A stretch of 64,000 nucleotides of DNA from Kluyvera intermedia (GTDB lineage Bacteria > Pseudomonadota > Gammaproteobacteria > Enterobacterales > Enterobacteriaceae): assembly GCF_021440345.1 (NCBI RefSeq), contig NZ_JAKCNS010000035.1, positions 24,156 to 88,155 on the forward strand, in the 5' to 3' direction. The notes beneath the pieces were generated by a model. The model searched no databases. It was not told where the DNA came from and saw only the letters and a program-made list of their open reading frames with translations. Position numbers and translations under genes: made by a program. Shown piece by piece: positions 1-8,187 of this stretch. Each line of letters starts with the position of its first letter. Position 1 is the stretch's first letter.

Positions 1-10
1 CGACTACCAG

Positions 11-38
11 TAAAAGCGCAGAGCCTGCCAACAGGCTC
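11..38 (-). terminator. Probable terminator for the small reverse-strand ORF
   Basis: GAGCCTG (21-27) pairs perfectly with CAGGCTC (32-38) around a CCAA loop. Read on the minus strand, the hairpin is followed by TGCGCTTTTAC, a short U-rich run. It lies 16 bases past the stop of the minus-strand ORF at 54-224, which is where that gene's terminator would be. It could instead serve a gene on the plus strand ending before the window. Confidence 0.4.
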
Positions 39-53
39 CGAAAGGCGTTAGTG

Positions 54-224
54 TTACACATCATAAAAGCCACCCAAGTATCCATTCCCAAAAACACGCC
101 GCAACAGCAACCGTACTGCATCAGGCGGTGAGTAATAACGTAGAAACTCTCTTAAAGAAACAGTGAGTTGGTAAAGTTTTTTAAGTTTACGCAAGATCCC
201 CGCGTTGTGCTTAAAACCTGACAT
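54..224 (-). CDS. Possible small basic protein, 56 aa, unrecognised
   Basis: Reading from the ATG at 224 gives 56 residues. The N-terminal half is lysine-rich and amphipathic ([21 protein letters not shown]) and the tail is rich in glycine and aromatics ([13 protein letters not shown]). A GC-rich hairpin with a T-run follows the stop. The ATG has no clear Shine-Dalgarno sequence; the TTG at 191-193, just after GGGGATC, is an alternative start. It is divergent from gstB, and the two promoters would share this space. I do not recognise the family. The protein-like composition and the terminator are the only support. Confidence 0.3.
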   Translation of the reverse strand: MSGFKHNAGILRKLKKLYQLTVSLREFLRYYSPPDAVRLLLRRVFGNGYLGGFYDV

Positions 225-297
225 TTTTTTTGATCGTGATTGCGTAACCGTTAACTTTCGCTCACAGTTAATTTCCGCTAAACAATCAGGAGTAGTT

Positions 298-918
298 ATG
301 GTTACGCTGTGGGGACGCAATAATTCAACGAACGTGAAGAAAGTACGCTGGACGCTCGCCGAACTGGCAGTGCCGTATGAGCAGATTATGGCAGGTCAGG
401 GATTCGGGGTGAACCACGACGCGGCCTACCTGGCGCTCAACCCAAACGGTCTGGTGCCGATGCTCAAAGACGGCGACGACGTGCTGTGGGAATCAAATTC
501 TATCGTCCGCTATCTGGCGGCGCAGTATGGCGCGGATACACTATGGCAGGCCTCGCCGATGCAACGGGCCAAAAGCGAGAAATGGATGGATTGGGCCAAT
601 GAAACCCTCTCGCCAGTGCATCGCAAAATTCTGATAGGGCTAGTCAGAACGCCGGTTGAAAAACGCAATATGGCAGAAATTGAAGCGGCAATTATTGCCT
701 GCCAACCGCTGCTGGATATTCTCGATAACACGCTGGCGACGCAAACCTGGCTTTCCGGCGACAGCTTCGGCGTCGGCGATATTGCCGTGGCGCCGTTTGT
801 CTATAACCTACTGGAAACGGTGAAAACCTGGCAGCCGCGGCCAAATCTGGCGCGCTGGTATCAGCAGCTTGCCGACCGCCCTGCCTTCCGCGACGTGGTG
901 ATGATCCCAGTGTCTTGA
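298..918 (+). CDS. gstB: Glutathione S-transferase GstB
   Basis: A 206-residue cytosolic glutathione transferase close to E. coli GstB (YliJ), which conjugates glutathione to electrophiles such as bromoacetate. It opens with the thioredoxin-like domain ([27 protein letters not shown] and the [11 protein letters not shown] glutathione-binding region near residues 66-76), followed by the all-helical C-terminal domain with [14 protein letters not shown], the usual N-capping region. I chose the ATG at 298 because CAGGAG precedes it and the start matches the homologue; the longer in-frame start at 205 has no support. It converges on the LacI-type gene at 924, with only 5 bases between the stop codons and no room for a separate terminator. 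Confidence 0.93.
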   Translation: MVTLWGRNNSTNVKKVRWTLAELAVPYEQIMAGQGFGVNHDAAYLALNPNGLVPMLKDGDDVLWESNSIVRYLAAQYGADTLWQASPMQRAKSEKWMDWANETLSPVHRKILIGLVRTPVEKRNMAEIEAAIIACQPLLDILDNTLATQTWLSGDSFGVGDIAVAPFVYNLLETVKTWQPRPNLARWYQQLADRPAFRDVVMIPVS

Positions 919-923
919 TCCCT

Positions 924-1934
924 TCAGGTGCGCAGGCTGCTGCCGCGCACCTGCAATTTCCCCACCAGCCGAATGTGCGCCGATGTATCGTCGCCATCAC
1001 ATAAATAACTCACCGCCATTCGCCCTAATTCATTATAAGCCAGCTGCACGCTGGTTAGCGCAGGCGTCAGCTGATGCGCAATGCGCTGGTCATCGTAGCC
1101 GCATACCAGCACATCGTCGGGAATCGAAATATTTAGCGTGGCCAGCGCCTGATAGCAGCCGAGGGTCATCCAATCGCTGGCGCAGAAAATGGCCTGCGGC
1201 GGCTGCGGTAAACGCATCAGTTCCAGCGTGGCGTTGAAGGTGGCATTCAGCGACCAATCTGTCTGCTTGATAAGCGTTTCGTCGATTTCGATACCGGCCT
1301 GCTGGAGAGTTTGTCGATAACCTTCCAGGCGCAGCACGCTGGCATCCATCCACTCATCGCCCATGATATGCGCGATACGAGTGACGCCCTGCGAAAGCAG
1401 ATGACTAACAATCTGGCAGGCGTTGGCGCGATCGTCCGGGAGGAAGGTCGGTAACAGCGGCCTGTTGGGGTCGTACTGATTGAGCAGCACCACCGGTTTT
1501 TTCAACAAAGATTCAAACGGAGAAAAGTCAAACGCGCGGGTTACCGGGCTTGCCAAAATCACCCCTGCGCAGTTGCGGCTATCGAGCTGACGCAGAATTT
1601 GCTCGGCCATCTGCATATCGTCGCCGTAGTCGTAGACGGTCAGCAGCATATCCCGCTGCCAGGCGGTGCTGCTGGCTTCGCTAATGGCATCAATAAACGG
1701 GTCATAGTTCGGCATGCCACACAGCAGCAGAGCAATTTCCTCCTGCCCGTCCGGGCGATGAGGCACGATAATCTTCTGATATCCCAGCGCCGAGGCGGCG
1801 GCGTAGACCCGCTCGCGCGTGGCGTCGCTCAGGCGAATGGCCCGGCTATTGTTGAGCACCAGAGAGACCGTGGCCTGAGAAACACCGGCTTCCCTGGCGA
1901 TATCACTCATCGTTATCTTATTTTTTTTCGGCAT
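924..1934 (-). CDS. LacI-family transcriptional regulator (block A, first)
   Basis: 336 residues. The N-terminal LacI helix-turn-helix and hinge are clear (MSDIAREAGVSQATVSLVLNN, then ATRERVYAAASALGY), followed by a periplasmic-binding-protein-like effector domain ending in VQLAYNELGRMAVSYL. AGGAG lies just upstream of the ATG at 1934. The gene is divergent from the GH5-like/solute-binding-protein pair, with 143 bp between start codons, so it most likely controls that pair. It is only distantly similar to the lac repressor homologue at 6852, so the two halves of block A probably answer to different sugars. The effector cannot be read from sequence. Confidence 0.88.
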   Translation of the reverse strand: MPKKNKITMSDIAREAGVSQATVSLVLNNSRAIRLSDATRERVYAAASALGYQKIIVPHRPDGQEEIALLLCGMPNYDPFIDAISEASSTAWQRDMLLTVYDYGDDMQMAEQILRQLDSRNCAGVILASPVTRAFDFSPFESLLKKPVVLLNQYDPNRPLLPTFLPDDRANACQIVSHLLSQGVTRIAHIMGDEWMDASVLRLEGYRQTLQQAGIEIDETLIKQTDWSLNATFNATLELMRLPQPPQAIFCASDWMTLGCYQALATLNISIPDDVLVCGYDDQRIAHQLTPALTSVQLAYNELGRMAVSYLCDGDDTSAHIRLVGKLQVRGSSLRT

Positions 1935-2047
1935 GTTTACTCCTTGTCGCAGCGACTATAGCACAGATATCTGGGGCTTTTTTTGTGAACAACTCGGCAT
2001 ATTGACCGCGTGGTGATTGCGTATCGCTCAGTAGATAATAAATATTA

Positions 2048-2063
2048 GCTAATAATTATTAGC
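2048..2063. promoter_or_regulatory. Perfect 16-bp palindrome before the GH5-like gene
   Basis: GCTAATAATTATTAGC is self-complementary over all 16 bases and ends immediately before the ribosome-binding site of the gene at 2078. The position suits a repressor operator overlapping the transcript start. The centre is A/T only, whereas LacI-family operators usually have a central CpG, so the divergent LacI-type protein is a possible but not assured ligand. A TGTGA half-site lies upstream at 1984-1988. Confidence 0.45.
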
Positions 2064-2077
2064 AATGGAGACCCCTT

Positions 2078-3157
2078 ATGCACTCGCAATGGAGCGAATC
2101 ACAGGCTCAGGCCTGGTACCAACAACACGGCTGGGCTTGCGGCTTTAACTATCTTCCACGTAGCGCGGTGAACTGGACCGAAATGTGGCAGGCCGACACC
2201 TTTGACGCCGCCACCATCGACCAGGAATTGGCCTGGGCCCATAGCTACGGCTACAACGCCCTGCGCACTAATCTGCCGTTTATCGTCTGGGAGGCCGACC
2301 GTGATGGGCTGCTCAAGCGCATCGACACGTTCCTCGCGCTGGCGGAAAAACACCAGATTCAGGTGATGCTGACGCTGATGGACGACTGCGCCTTCTCCGG
2401 CGATGAGCCGTATCTTGGGCCACAAAAACCGCCGCGCGACGGCGTACATAATAGCCAGGCCGCCGCCAGCCCCGGTCGTGCGATAGTGATGGACACAAGC
2501 CAATGGCCACGCATTGAAAGCTACGTTCGTGACGTGCTGACACAGTTCAAAAACGATCCGCGAATTACCATCTGGGATCTCTATAACGAGCCGGGCAACC
2601 GCGGGATCAACCTTTCTCCTACGGAATCCATGGAGTATGACGAAGCGCTAGAAAGCTTCGCGCTGGAGTTGATGGTTGCCACCTTCGGCTGGGCGCGTGA
2701 CGTTGGCCCAAGCCAGCCGCTAACCGTCGGTGCCTGGCATATCGACCATCAACAATACGGCACGCTGGAGCATCCTATCGATGTCGCAGCGCTCAACCTT
2801 TCCGACATTATTAGTTACCACAACTATAGCAACGCCGCTCGCCAGCTCGGTGTGCTGGAAAACCTGGCCCAGCGTAATCGTCCGGTACTGTGCACCGAAT
2901 GGCTGGCCCGCCATATGGACTGCAAGTTTAGCGAACAGCTTCCATTGTTTAGCGCTTTTGATACCGGCTGTTACCAATGGGGGCTGGTACAGGGTAGAAC
3001 GCAGACCTGGATCCCATGGACCAGCGTCAATAAAGACCATCCCTCTCCACAGTCGCTCTGGTTCCATGATGTTCTGACGCCAGAAGGCAAGCCGTGGTGC
3101 GAGCAGGAAATGCAGCTGGTGAAAAGTCTGACCCACTACCGTCAGCATCGCCGCTAG
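2078..3157 (+). CDS. GH5-like (cellulase-fold) glycoside hydrolase, intracellular
   Basis: 359 residues, a (beta/alpha)8 retaining glycosidase of the GH5/clan A type. The acid/base is E171 in DLYNEPGN and the nucleophile is E274 in RPVLCTEW; these are the two signature glutamates at the ends of strands 4 and 7. There is no signal peptide, so it should act on imported oligosaccharides in the cytoplasm. Relatives are often labelled 1,4-beta-xylanase, but the sequence does not fix the sugar; beta-mannoside or beta-glucoside specificity is equally possible. Start ATG 2078 follows a GGAG. It is followed 25 bp later by the solute-binding protein gene, which has its own GGAGG, so the two form an operon. 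Confidence 0.8.
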   Translation: MHSQWSESQAQAWYQQHGWACGFNYLPRSAVNWTEMWQADTFDAATIDQELAWAHSYGYNALRTNLPFIVWEADRDGLLKRIDTFLALAEKHQIQVMLTLMDDCAFSGDEPYLGPQKPPRDGVHNSQAAASPGRAIVMDTSQWPRIESYVRDVLTQFKNDPRITIWDLYNEPGNRGINLSPTESMEYDEALESFALELMVATFGWARDVGPSQPLTVGAWHIDHQQYGTLEHPIDVAALNLSDIISYHNYSNAARQLGVLENLAQRNRPVLCTEWLARHMDCKFSEQLPLFSAFDTGCYQWGLVQGRTQTWIPWTSVNKDHPSPQSLWFHDVLTPEGKPWCEQEMQLVKSLTHYRQHRR

Positions 3158-3182
3158 TCGTTGTTACACGGAGGATTCATCC

Positions 3183-4469
3183 ATGAAAAAGTCGATTTTG
3201 TTCCTGCTTACCTGTTGCAGTTTCGGTGCGATGCCTATCGCGCACAGCGCCGATCAGGTGGAACTCCGTTTTGCCTGGTGGGGCGGCAAAGCCCGTAACC
3301 AGGCGACCTTAAAGGCGCTGGAAGCCTTTGAAGCCCAATATCCCAACATTAAGGTGAAAGCCGAATACACCGGCTGGGATGGTTTTTACTCACGCCTGAC
3401 CACGCAGATCAACAGCAATACCGAAGCCGATGTGATGCAGACCAACTGGAACTGGCTGACGCTGCTGTCAAAAACCGGCGACGGTTTTTACGATCTCAAT
3501 AAGCTCAGCCAGCCGATTGGCCTTAATCAGTACACTCCGGAGGCACTGGCCAGCACGACGGTCAATGGCAAGGTCAATGCCATCCCCATTTCTGCCAACG
3601 TAATGCTGTTCTATTACAATGCGGCAACGTGGAAAAAAGCGGGGGTAGAACTGCCGAAAACCTGGGATGAGCTGTTAAAAGCCGGACCGGTGTTTAAAGA
3701 GAAGCTTGGCGATAACTACTTCCCGCTGATCCTCACCGAGCAAGATTCTCTGCTGTTGCTCAACTCCTACATCTATCAGGGCAACCAAAAGCCCATGGTC
3801 GATGAGAAAAACCGTAAGCTTGGCTGGAATCATAGCGATCTGGTTGAAGCATTTACCTTCTACCGCAAGATGGTCGACGCCCACGCGGTACCGGATGCCA
3901 GAACCCTGGCATCATTTGGTAAGGGCGTGGCCTATGAGATGAAGCCGTGGATCAACGGCGAATGGGGCGGCGTGTATAACTGGAACGTGCTGTACACCGC
4001 CGAATCGCAGAATCTGGCCCATCCATCGGACCTGGTCATGGGGCCGTATCCAATGCGCGAAGGGGCTAAAGACGCCGGGCAGTTCCACAAAACGGCGCTG
4101 ATGTTCTCGGTGAGCAAAAATACCCGCCATCCGCAGGAAGCCGCCATGCTGATTAATTTCCTGACCAGCGTGAAAGAAGGTGTGGTACCGGTTGCGCTGG
4201 AACGCGGCGTGCCATTGAGCAAATCAGGGGAGAAAATCCTGCGCGACGCGGGTCTGCTGACCGATAGCGATCCGGTTATTTCTGGACTGCTTCAGTCCGC
4301 ATCGCTACCGAATAAATCGAAGGCGCAGCCATATCTCGAGGATCCGCAGTTTGGCGCCCTGTTTACCGCCGCGTTGCAGAGTATTGATTACGGTAAGGCA
4401 ACAATTGATCAGGCCGCCACCGAATTTGAGGAACAGGCCAACCGCATTTTGCGGCGCATTATGCGTTAG
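3183..4469 (+). CDS. Sugar ABC-transporter solute-binding protein, family 1 (orphan)
   Basis: 428 residues with a Sec signal peptide (MKKSILFLLTCCSFGAMPIA, probable cleavage at AHSA/DQ). The mature protein has the COG1653 layout: FAWWGG near its start, EYTGWDGFYSRLTTQI, and the ligand-contact stretch DVMQTNWNWL. The tryptophan-rich pattern resembles oligogalacturonide-binding TogB-type proteins, and the length fits. It should bind an oligosaccharide in the periplasm and hand it to an ABC permease, yet there are no membrane subunits or ATPase beside it. The only transporter in the block is the LacY-type symporter, which does not use binding proteins. It shares an operon with the GH5-like hydrolase. 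A REP pair follows. Confidence 0.85.
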   Translation: MKKSILFLLTCCSFGAMPIAHSADQVELRFAWWGGKARNQATLKALEAFEAQYPNIKVKAEYTGWDGFYSRLTTQINSNTEADVMQTNWNWLTLLSKTGDGFYDLNKLSQPIGLNQYTPEALASTTVNGKVNAIPISANVMLFYYNAATWKKAGVELPKTWDELLKAGPVFKEKLGDNYFPLILTEQDSLLLLNSYIYQGNQKPMVDEKNRKLGWNHSDLVEAFTFYRKMVDAHAVPDARTLASFGKGVAYEMKPWINGEWGGVYNWNVLYTAESQNLAHPSDLVMGPYPMREGAKDAGQFHKTALMFSVSKNTRHPQEAAMLINFLTSVKEGVVPVALERGVPLSKSGEKILRDAGLLTDSDPVISGLLQSASLPNKSKAQPYLEDPQFGALFTAALQSIDYGKATIDQAATEFEEQANRILRRIMR

Positions 4470-4480
4470 CAGGCAGCCTC

Positions 4481-4559
4481 TCCCGGGGCGCTTCGCTTGG
4501 CCGGGCTACGGTTCGATTGTAGCCCGGTATTAATGTAGCCCGGCGAAGCGCCGCCGGGA
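4481..4559. repeat. Pair of inverted REP-type units between convergent genes
   Basis: Unit 1 (4481-4509) contains CCGGGCTAC at its right end. Unit 2 (4535-4559) begins GTAGCCCGG and is close to its reverse complement. Both have the CGCTTCG / CGAAGCG core. A third GTAGCCCGG is at 4519-4527. This is a BIME-like arrangement of the kind scattered through Klebsiella- and Enterobacter-type genomes. It lies between the convergent solute-binding-protein and GH42 genes, where such elements commonly protect 3' ends or attenuate read-through. Confidence 0.75.
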
Positions 4560-4570
4560 ATACACCAAAC

Positions 4571-6619
4571 CTACAATGCTCTGACCAACACTTCACATCC
4601 CCAGGGTGCCAGCGCCAGCTGTTTCTCCACCTTCTCGCCGGACACCGCATTGTGGAAAATCTCCACCTGCCCTACCGACTGCTCGCTATCGGTATAGTTC
4701 TGCACAAACACCCACTCCCATTCCCCGTCGGTACGACGTGTCGCGATGACCCCGGTCGGCAGTTCAGCCTCCAGAGCACGCGGCAGTTTTAAGGCTTTAG
4801 CCAGCATACCGGTGAAGGCTTGATGGAAGGCATCATCATTGCGCGAGGCAATATAAAACGCTTTTCCTTTGCCAAACCGATGCTGGGTCAGCGCCGGATA
4901 ACCGGCGTAAAAGTCTTCGCTGTAGCACGCCAACACCTCAGCCCCTTCCGGATGAATCACCTCGCACAGTTCGCGGGCACGCCAACTGCCTTGCAGACCG
5001 CTATCCGGCAGCGCCTCAACGCCATTACTTTGCTCATCGGTCAGGCAATCAATCTCCTCGGCCCATACGCCAAGCAGCGGACGTAATGGCCCGGGGAAAC
5101 CGCCGAGATGACAAAGATCGCTCTCGTTGACGATCCCGGTCCAGTAGGTTGCGACAAAATAGCCGCCAGTGCGCACAAATGCTTCCGTCCGCTCGGCAAA
5201 GCCCTCGCGCACCATATAAAGCATTGGCGCAATCACCAGCTCATAACCGCTGAGATCGCTATCGGCGTTAATCATATCGACCGCAATCCCCTGCTCCCAG
5301 AACGGACGGTAGTGATCGACCACCGTTTGTTCGTAGTGAATGCCGCAGTTGCGCGGACCCGCGGCATCATTCACCGCCCAGCGGTTTTCCCAATCGAAGA
5401 TAATCGCCACCTTCGCCTGCGTTTTGCTGCCCACCAACGGGTTTAGCGCCGCAAGCATTTCCCCCAGTCGCGAGACTTCGCGTCCGGTGCGGGTATTGAG
5501 ATGACCGACATGATCGATAACCGAGCCGTGGAATTTTTCAATCGCACCACGGCTTTTACGCCACTGGAAATACTGCACCGCATCGGCACCGTGTGCCACC
5601 GCCTGCAACGACGAGAGAATATGCATTCCCGGCTTTTTCAGCTTGCTGGTCGGCTGCCAGCAGGTTTGACCCGGAGAAGACTCCATCAGCACAAACGGTT
5701 TGCCCTTTAAGGTCCGCATCAGGTCGTGGTACATCGCTGTTTTACAGGCCACCGCGCGCTCGTCTTCCTGCTTGTGCCACATGGGATAGCTGTCCCAACT
5801 GACAAAATCGACCACATCTTTTAGCTGCCAGTAATCGTAATCATTGAAATACCACATGAAATTAGTGGTCGCCGGCAGTTCCGGGCGTTCGGCTTTCAGT
5901 GGCGCGACTTCGGTCTGATAGAACGCTTTCACCTGAGAGGTGACAAAACGCCGCCAGTCGAGGTTAAGCCCATGATTTGACGTTTCTCCCTGCGGGGCCG
6001 GGGATTCAATTTGCGACCAGTCGCTGTAGGTGTGGCTCCAGAATACGGTCCACCAGGCATGGTTGAGCGCATCCAGCGTTTGATAGCGCGCCTGTAACCA
6101 AAGACGGAAATCTTGCTGGCAGCGATCGCAATGACACTCACCGCCGTATTCATTGCTGATATGCCAGCCCAATACCGCGGGATGATGGGCATAGCGTTGC
6201 GCCAGCTTCTGGTTTATCAACGTCACTTTTTGCTGGTAGACCGGTGATGAGAGGCAGTGATTATGCCGACCTCCGTGCAACGCTTTGACGCGCGCCGCGC
6301 TGACGCGCAGGGTTTCCGGATATCGCGCTGCCAGCCACGCCGGTTTACCGCCGCTGGGGGTTGCGAGAAAAACGGAAATCCCGCCTTCATGGAGTTTATC
6401 CAGCACGCTATCCATCCAGCCGAAGGTAAACTCGCCCTCGGTAGGCTCCAGCGCCGACCAGCTAAAAATCCCCACCGACATGATGTTACAACCCGCCTGC
6501 TGCATCATGGCGATATCCTGTTCCAGGATCCCCGGCACGTGTAACCATTGCTCCGGATTGTAGTCCGCGCCGTGCAGAAGCCAGGGGGCTGCGGGATTTA
6601 TTGGCAAATGCTTGTCCAT
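4571..6619 (-). CDS. GH42 beta-galactosidase
   Basis: 682 residues, cytosolic, no signal peptide. The GH42 marks are clear: NPEQW at 21-25, acid/base E157 in HISNEYGG, nucleophile E313 in FVLMESSPGQ, and the zinc-type cysteine cluster C122, C162, C164, C167 (CHCDRC). The middle trimerisation-type domain and a beta-rich tail follow. It hydrolyses terminal beta-galactosides. Next to a lac repressor homologue and a LacY homologue it takes the place that the unrelated GH2 LacZ has in the classical lac operon. A lacO-like site and a CRP-type site lie upstream, so induction by a beta-galactoside and catabolite control are expected. GH42 enzymes often prefer galacto-oligosaccharides to lactose, so the natural substrate is open. 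Confidence 0.92.
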   Translation of the reverse strand: MDKHLPINPAAPWLLHGADYNPEQWLHVPGILEQDIAMMQQAGCNIMSVGIFSWSALEPTEGEFTFGWMDSVLDKLHEGGISVFLATPSGGKPAWLAARYPETLRVSAARVKALHGGRHNHCLSSPVYQQKVTLINQKLAQRYAHHPAVLGWHISNEYGGECHCDRCQQDFRLWLQARYQTLDALNHAWWTVFWSHTYSDWSQIESPAPQGETSNHGLNLDWRRFVTSQVKAFYQTEVAPLKAERPELPATTNFMWYFNDYDYWQLKDVVDFVSWDSYPMWHKQEDERAVACKTAMYHDLMRTLKGKPFVLMESSPGQTCWQPTSKLKKPGMHILSSLQAVAHGADAVQYFQWRKSRGAIEKFHGSVIDHVGHLNTRTGREVSRLGEMLAALNPLVGSKTQAKVAIIFDWENRWAVNDAAGPRNCGIHYEQTVVDHYRPFWEQGIAVDMINADSDLSGYELVIAPMLYMVREGFAERTEAFVRTGGYFVATYWTGIVNESDLCHLGGFPGPLRPLLGVWAEEIDCLTDEQSNGVEALPDSGLQGSWRARELCEVIHPEGAEVLACYSEDFYAGYPALTQHRFGKGKAFYIASRNDDAFHQAFTGMLAKALKLPRALEAELPTGVIATRRTDGEWEWVFVQNYTDSEQSVGQVEIFHNAVSGEKVEKQLALAPWGCEVLVRAL

Positions 6620-6649
6620 GTCGGTTCCCTTATGTCACATAAAGACAAA

Positions 6650-6670
6650 AAATGTTATTCGTTCACAATA
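6650..6670 (-). promoter_or_regulatory. lacO-like operator upstream of the GH42 gene
   Basis: Read on the minus strand the site contains TTGTGAACGAATAACA. Over 21 positions it agrees with E. coli lacO1 at 17. It lies 31 bp before the GH42 start codon. A TAGAAA (-10-like, 6677-6682) with TTGCGG 18 bp further upstream would place the transcript start at about 6670, so bound repressor would block initiation. The repressor homologue is encoded divergently at 6852. Confidence 0.7.
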
Positions 6671-6720
6671 ACGCTTTTTCTACGCGTCTTCCCCCTATAG
6701 CCGCAACCCATGGCGGCTGA

Positions 6721-6742
6721 AAATGTGATCACTCACGCGTTT
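6721..6742 (-). promoter_or_regulatory. Probable CRP site upstream of the GH42 gene
   Basis: On the minus strand the right half GATCACATTT matches the CRP consensus exactly; the left half (AAACGCGTGA) is weak. About 15 of 22 positions agree overall. Its centre is 71.5 bp upstream of the centre of the lacO-like operator, compared with about 72.5 bp in the E. coli lac promoter. The spacing, more than the score, supports it. Confidence 0.5.
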
Positions 6743-6851
6743 TAGGCGATTTATCGGACAAATTGTCCACCACCGTTCGCCTGGCACGTGCTTAAGTGAC
6801 ACGTCCAACAATCGCTCGGGTATACTGGAACAAATTTTTGATGGGGCGAGT

Positions 6852-7934
6852 ATGAAAACCAAAGCAGCAACTCTCGCGGACGTGGCGCGCCACGCCGATG
6901 TGTCGTACCAGACGGTCTCCCGCGTTCTCAATAATTCCGCCAACGTATCGGCGAAAACGCGTAAGAAAATCGAACTGGCCATTGCCGAGCTAAAGTACGT
7001 GCCTAACCGCGTCGCCCAGCAGCTGGTGGGCAAAGAGAGTAAAACTCTGGGGTTAGTCACTACTTCGCTGGCGCTGCATGCGCCCTCGCAAATTGCCGCT
7101 GCGGTCAAGAAATACGCCGGTGAACAAGGCTATCAGGTGCTGATTTCGATGATTGATGACGGCGGCGATAGCAGCATTCAATATGCTATCAACGAGCTGA
7201 AGTCCCAGCGGGTAGAGCGTGTCATCATCAACGCCCCGCTGGAGACGCCGGTGGCGGAAAGCCTGGTCGATGAGAACCCGGACGTGCAGTGTTTGTTTCT
7301 CGACGTCGATCCCTACAGTTCCGTTTTTAACGTTACCTTTAACCCAGCCGAAGGCGCGCGAGCCAGCGTAAAATACCTCTATGAGCTCGGTCATCGTCAG
7401 TTCTGCCTGCTCTCCGGCCCGGAAAATTCAGTGCCCGCCCGCCTGCGTTTGAATACCTGGCGGGATACGCTTGCCTCCTACCAGCTCAACCCGTTGGCGG
7501 TACATCATGGCCAGTGGGACGCGCAAAGCGGCTACCTGGCTACGTTACAAATGCTACGAGAAACCCCGCAGGCCACCGCCCTGCTGATTGCCAATGACCA
7601 AATGGCGCTTGGAGCACTAAGTGCGCTGCATCAGCAAAAACGCAAAATCCCGCAGGATATTTCGCTAATTGGCTATGACGATACTTACGAGAGCGCATTC
7701 TTCGAACCGGCGTTGACCACCGTCGCGATTGATTTTGATTTACAAGGAAAAATGGCGGTACAGCAGCTGCTCCAGTCGATGGAGTCACCGCTAGCATCAC
7801 GCGCTTCGACGATCCTACCGAGCCGTCTGGTGGTACGAAACTCCGCGGGGCCGCTGCATAACCATGAGACCGATCTGCTGAGTATTGCCGATCAACTCCG
7901 ATCGCTGGCGGATAAACTGACGCCAAAGATATAA
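6852..7934 (+). CDS. lacI: Lac repressor homologue (LacI)
   Basis: 360 residues, matching the domain order and length of E. coli LacI. The DNA-reading helix is identical in its key stretch (VSYQTVSRVLN). The hinge YVPNRVAQQLVGK and the following SLALHAPSQI are also LacI-like, and the C terminus ends in a leucine-heptad segment (LLSIADQLRSLADKL) like the tetramerisation helix of LacI. Such a protein could bridge two operators. GGGGCGAG precedes ATG 6852. It lies between a divergent GH42 gene and a codirectional LacY-type gene, each with a lacO-like operator. Orthology to the main lac repressor is not implied; the genome may carry another lacI. Confidence 0.85.
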   Translation: MKTKAATLADVARHADVSYQTVSRVLNNSANVSAKTRKKIELAIAELKYVPNRVAQQLVGKESKTLGLVTTSLALHAPSQIAAAVKKYAGEQGYQVLISMIDDGGDSSIQYAINELKSQRVERVIINAPLETPVAESLVDENPDVQCLFLDVDPYSSVFNVTFNPAEGARASVKYLYELGHRQFCLLSGPENSVPARLRLNTWRDTLASYQLNPLAVHHGQWDAQSGYLATLQMLRETPQATALLIANDQMALGALSALHQQKRKIPQDISLIGYDDTYESAFFEPALTTVAIDFDLQGKMAVQQLLQSMESPLASRASTILPSRLVVRNSAGPLHNHETDLLSIADQLRSLADKLTPKI

Positions 7935-8000
7935 AAAGTCATACGCTCTCAAAAATCAATAAGTGATCGTTATCGCTAATCTCAGCTAAATAGCAGACAC

Positions 8001-8022
8001 ATTTGTGAAACAAATCACAATT
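8001..8022 (+). promoter_or_regulatory. CRP site upstream of the LacY-type permease gene
   Basis: TGTGA (8004-8008), six bases, then TCACA (8015-8019): both core half-sites are perfect, with flanks ATT and ATT. The centre is 8011.5, placing it about 61 bp before a transcript start near 8073, the class I position used in the lac promoter. Confidence 0.75.
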
Positions 8023-8075
8023 AGTCGCCATGAGCATTGCTTGCCCATGGCGTTCAGATGTCAGATTAAAACAGA

Positions 8076-8096
8076 AATTGTTAACGTATGACATTT
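8076..8096 (+). promoter_or_regulatory. lacO-like operator upstream of the LacY-type permease gene
   Basis: AATTGTTAACGTATGACA followed by TTT agrees with E. coli lacO1 at 16 of 21 positions, including AATTGT and the central CG. Its centre is 74.5 bp downstream of the CRP site centre. This repeats the arrangement before the GH42 gene and suggests that the permease has its own repressor- and CRP-controlled promoter, separate from read-through from lacI. Confidence 0.6.
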
Positions 8097-8187
8097 TTAC
8101 AACGAGACATACCAAAACAATATTCAGTGGGCACGGGCAATTGCCATGTGCCAGGGGGATGGCCTGATATTTGATGAGGATGTGGCG

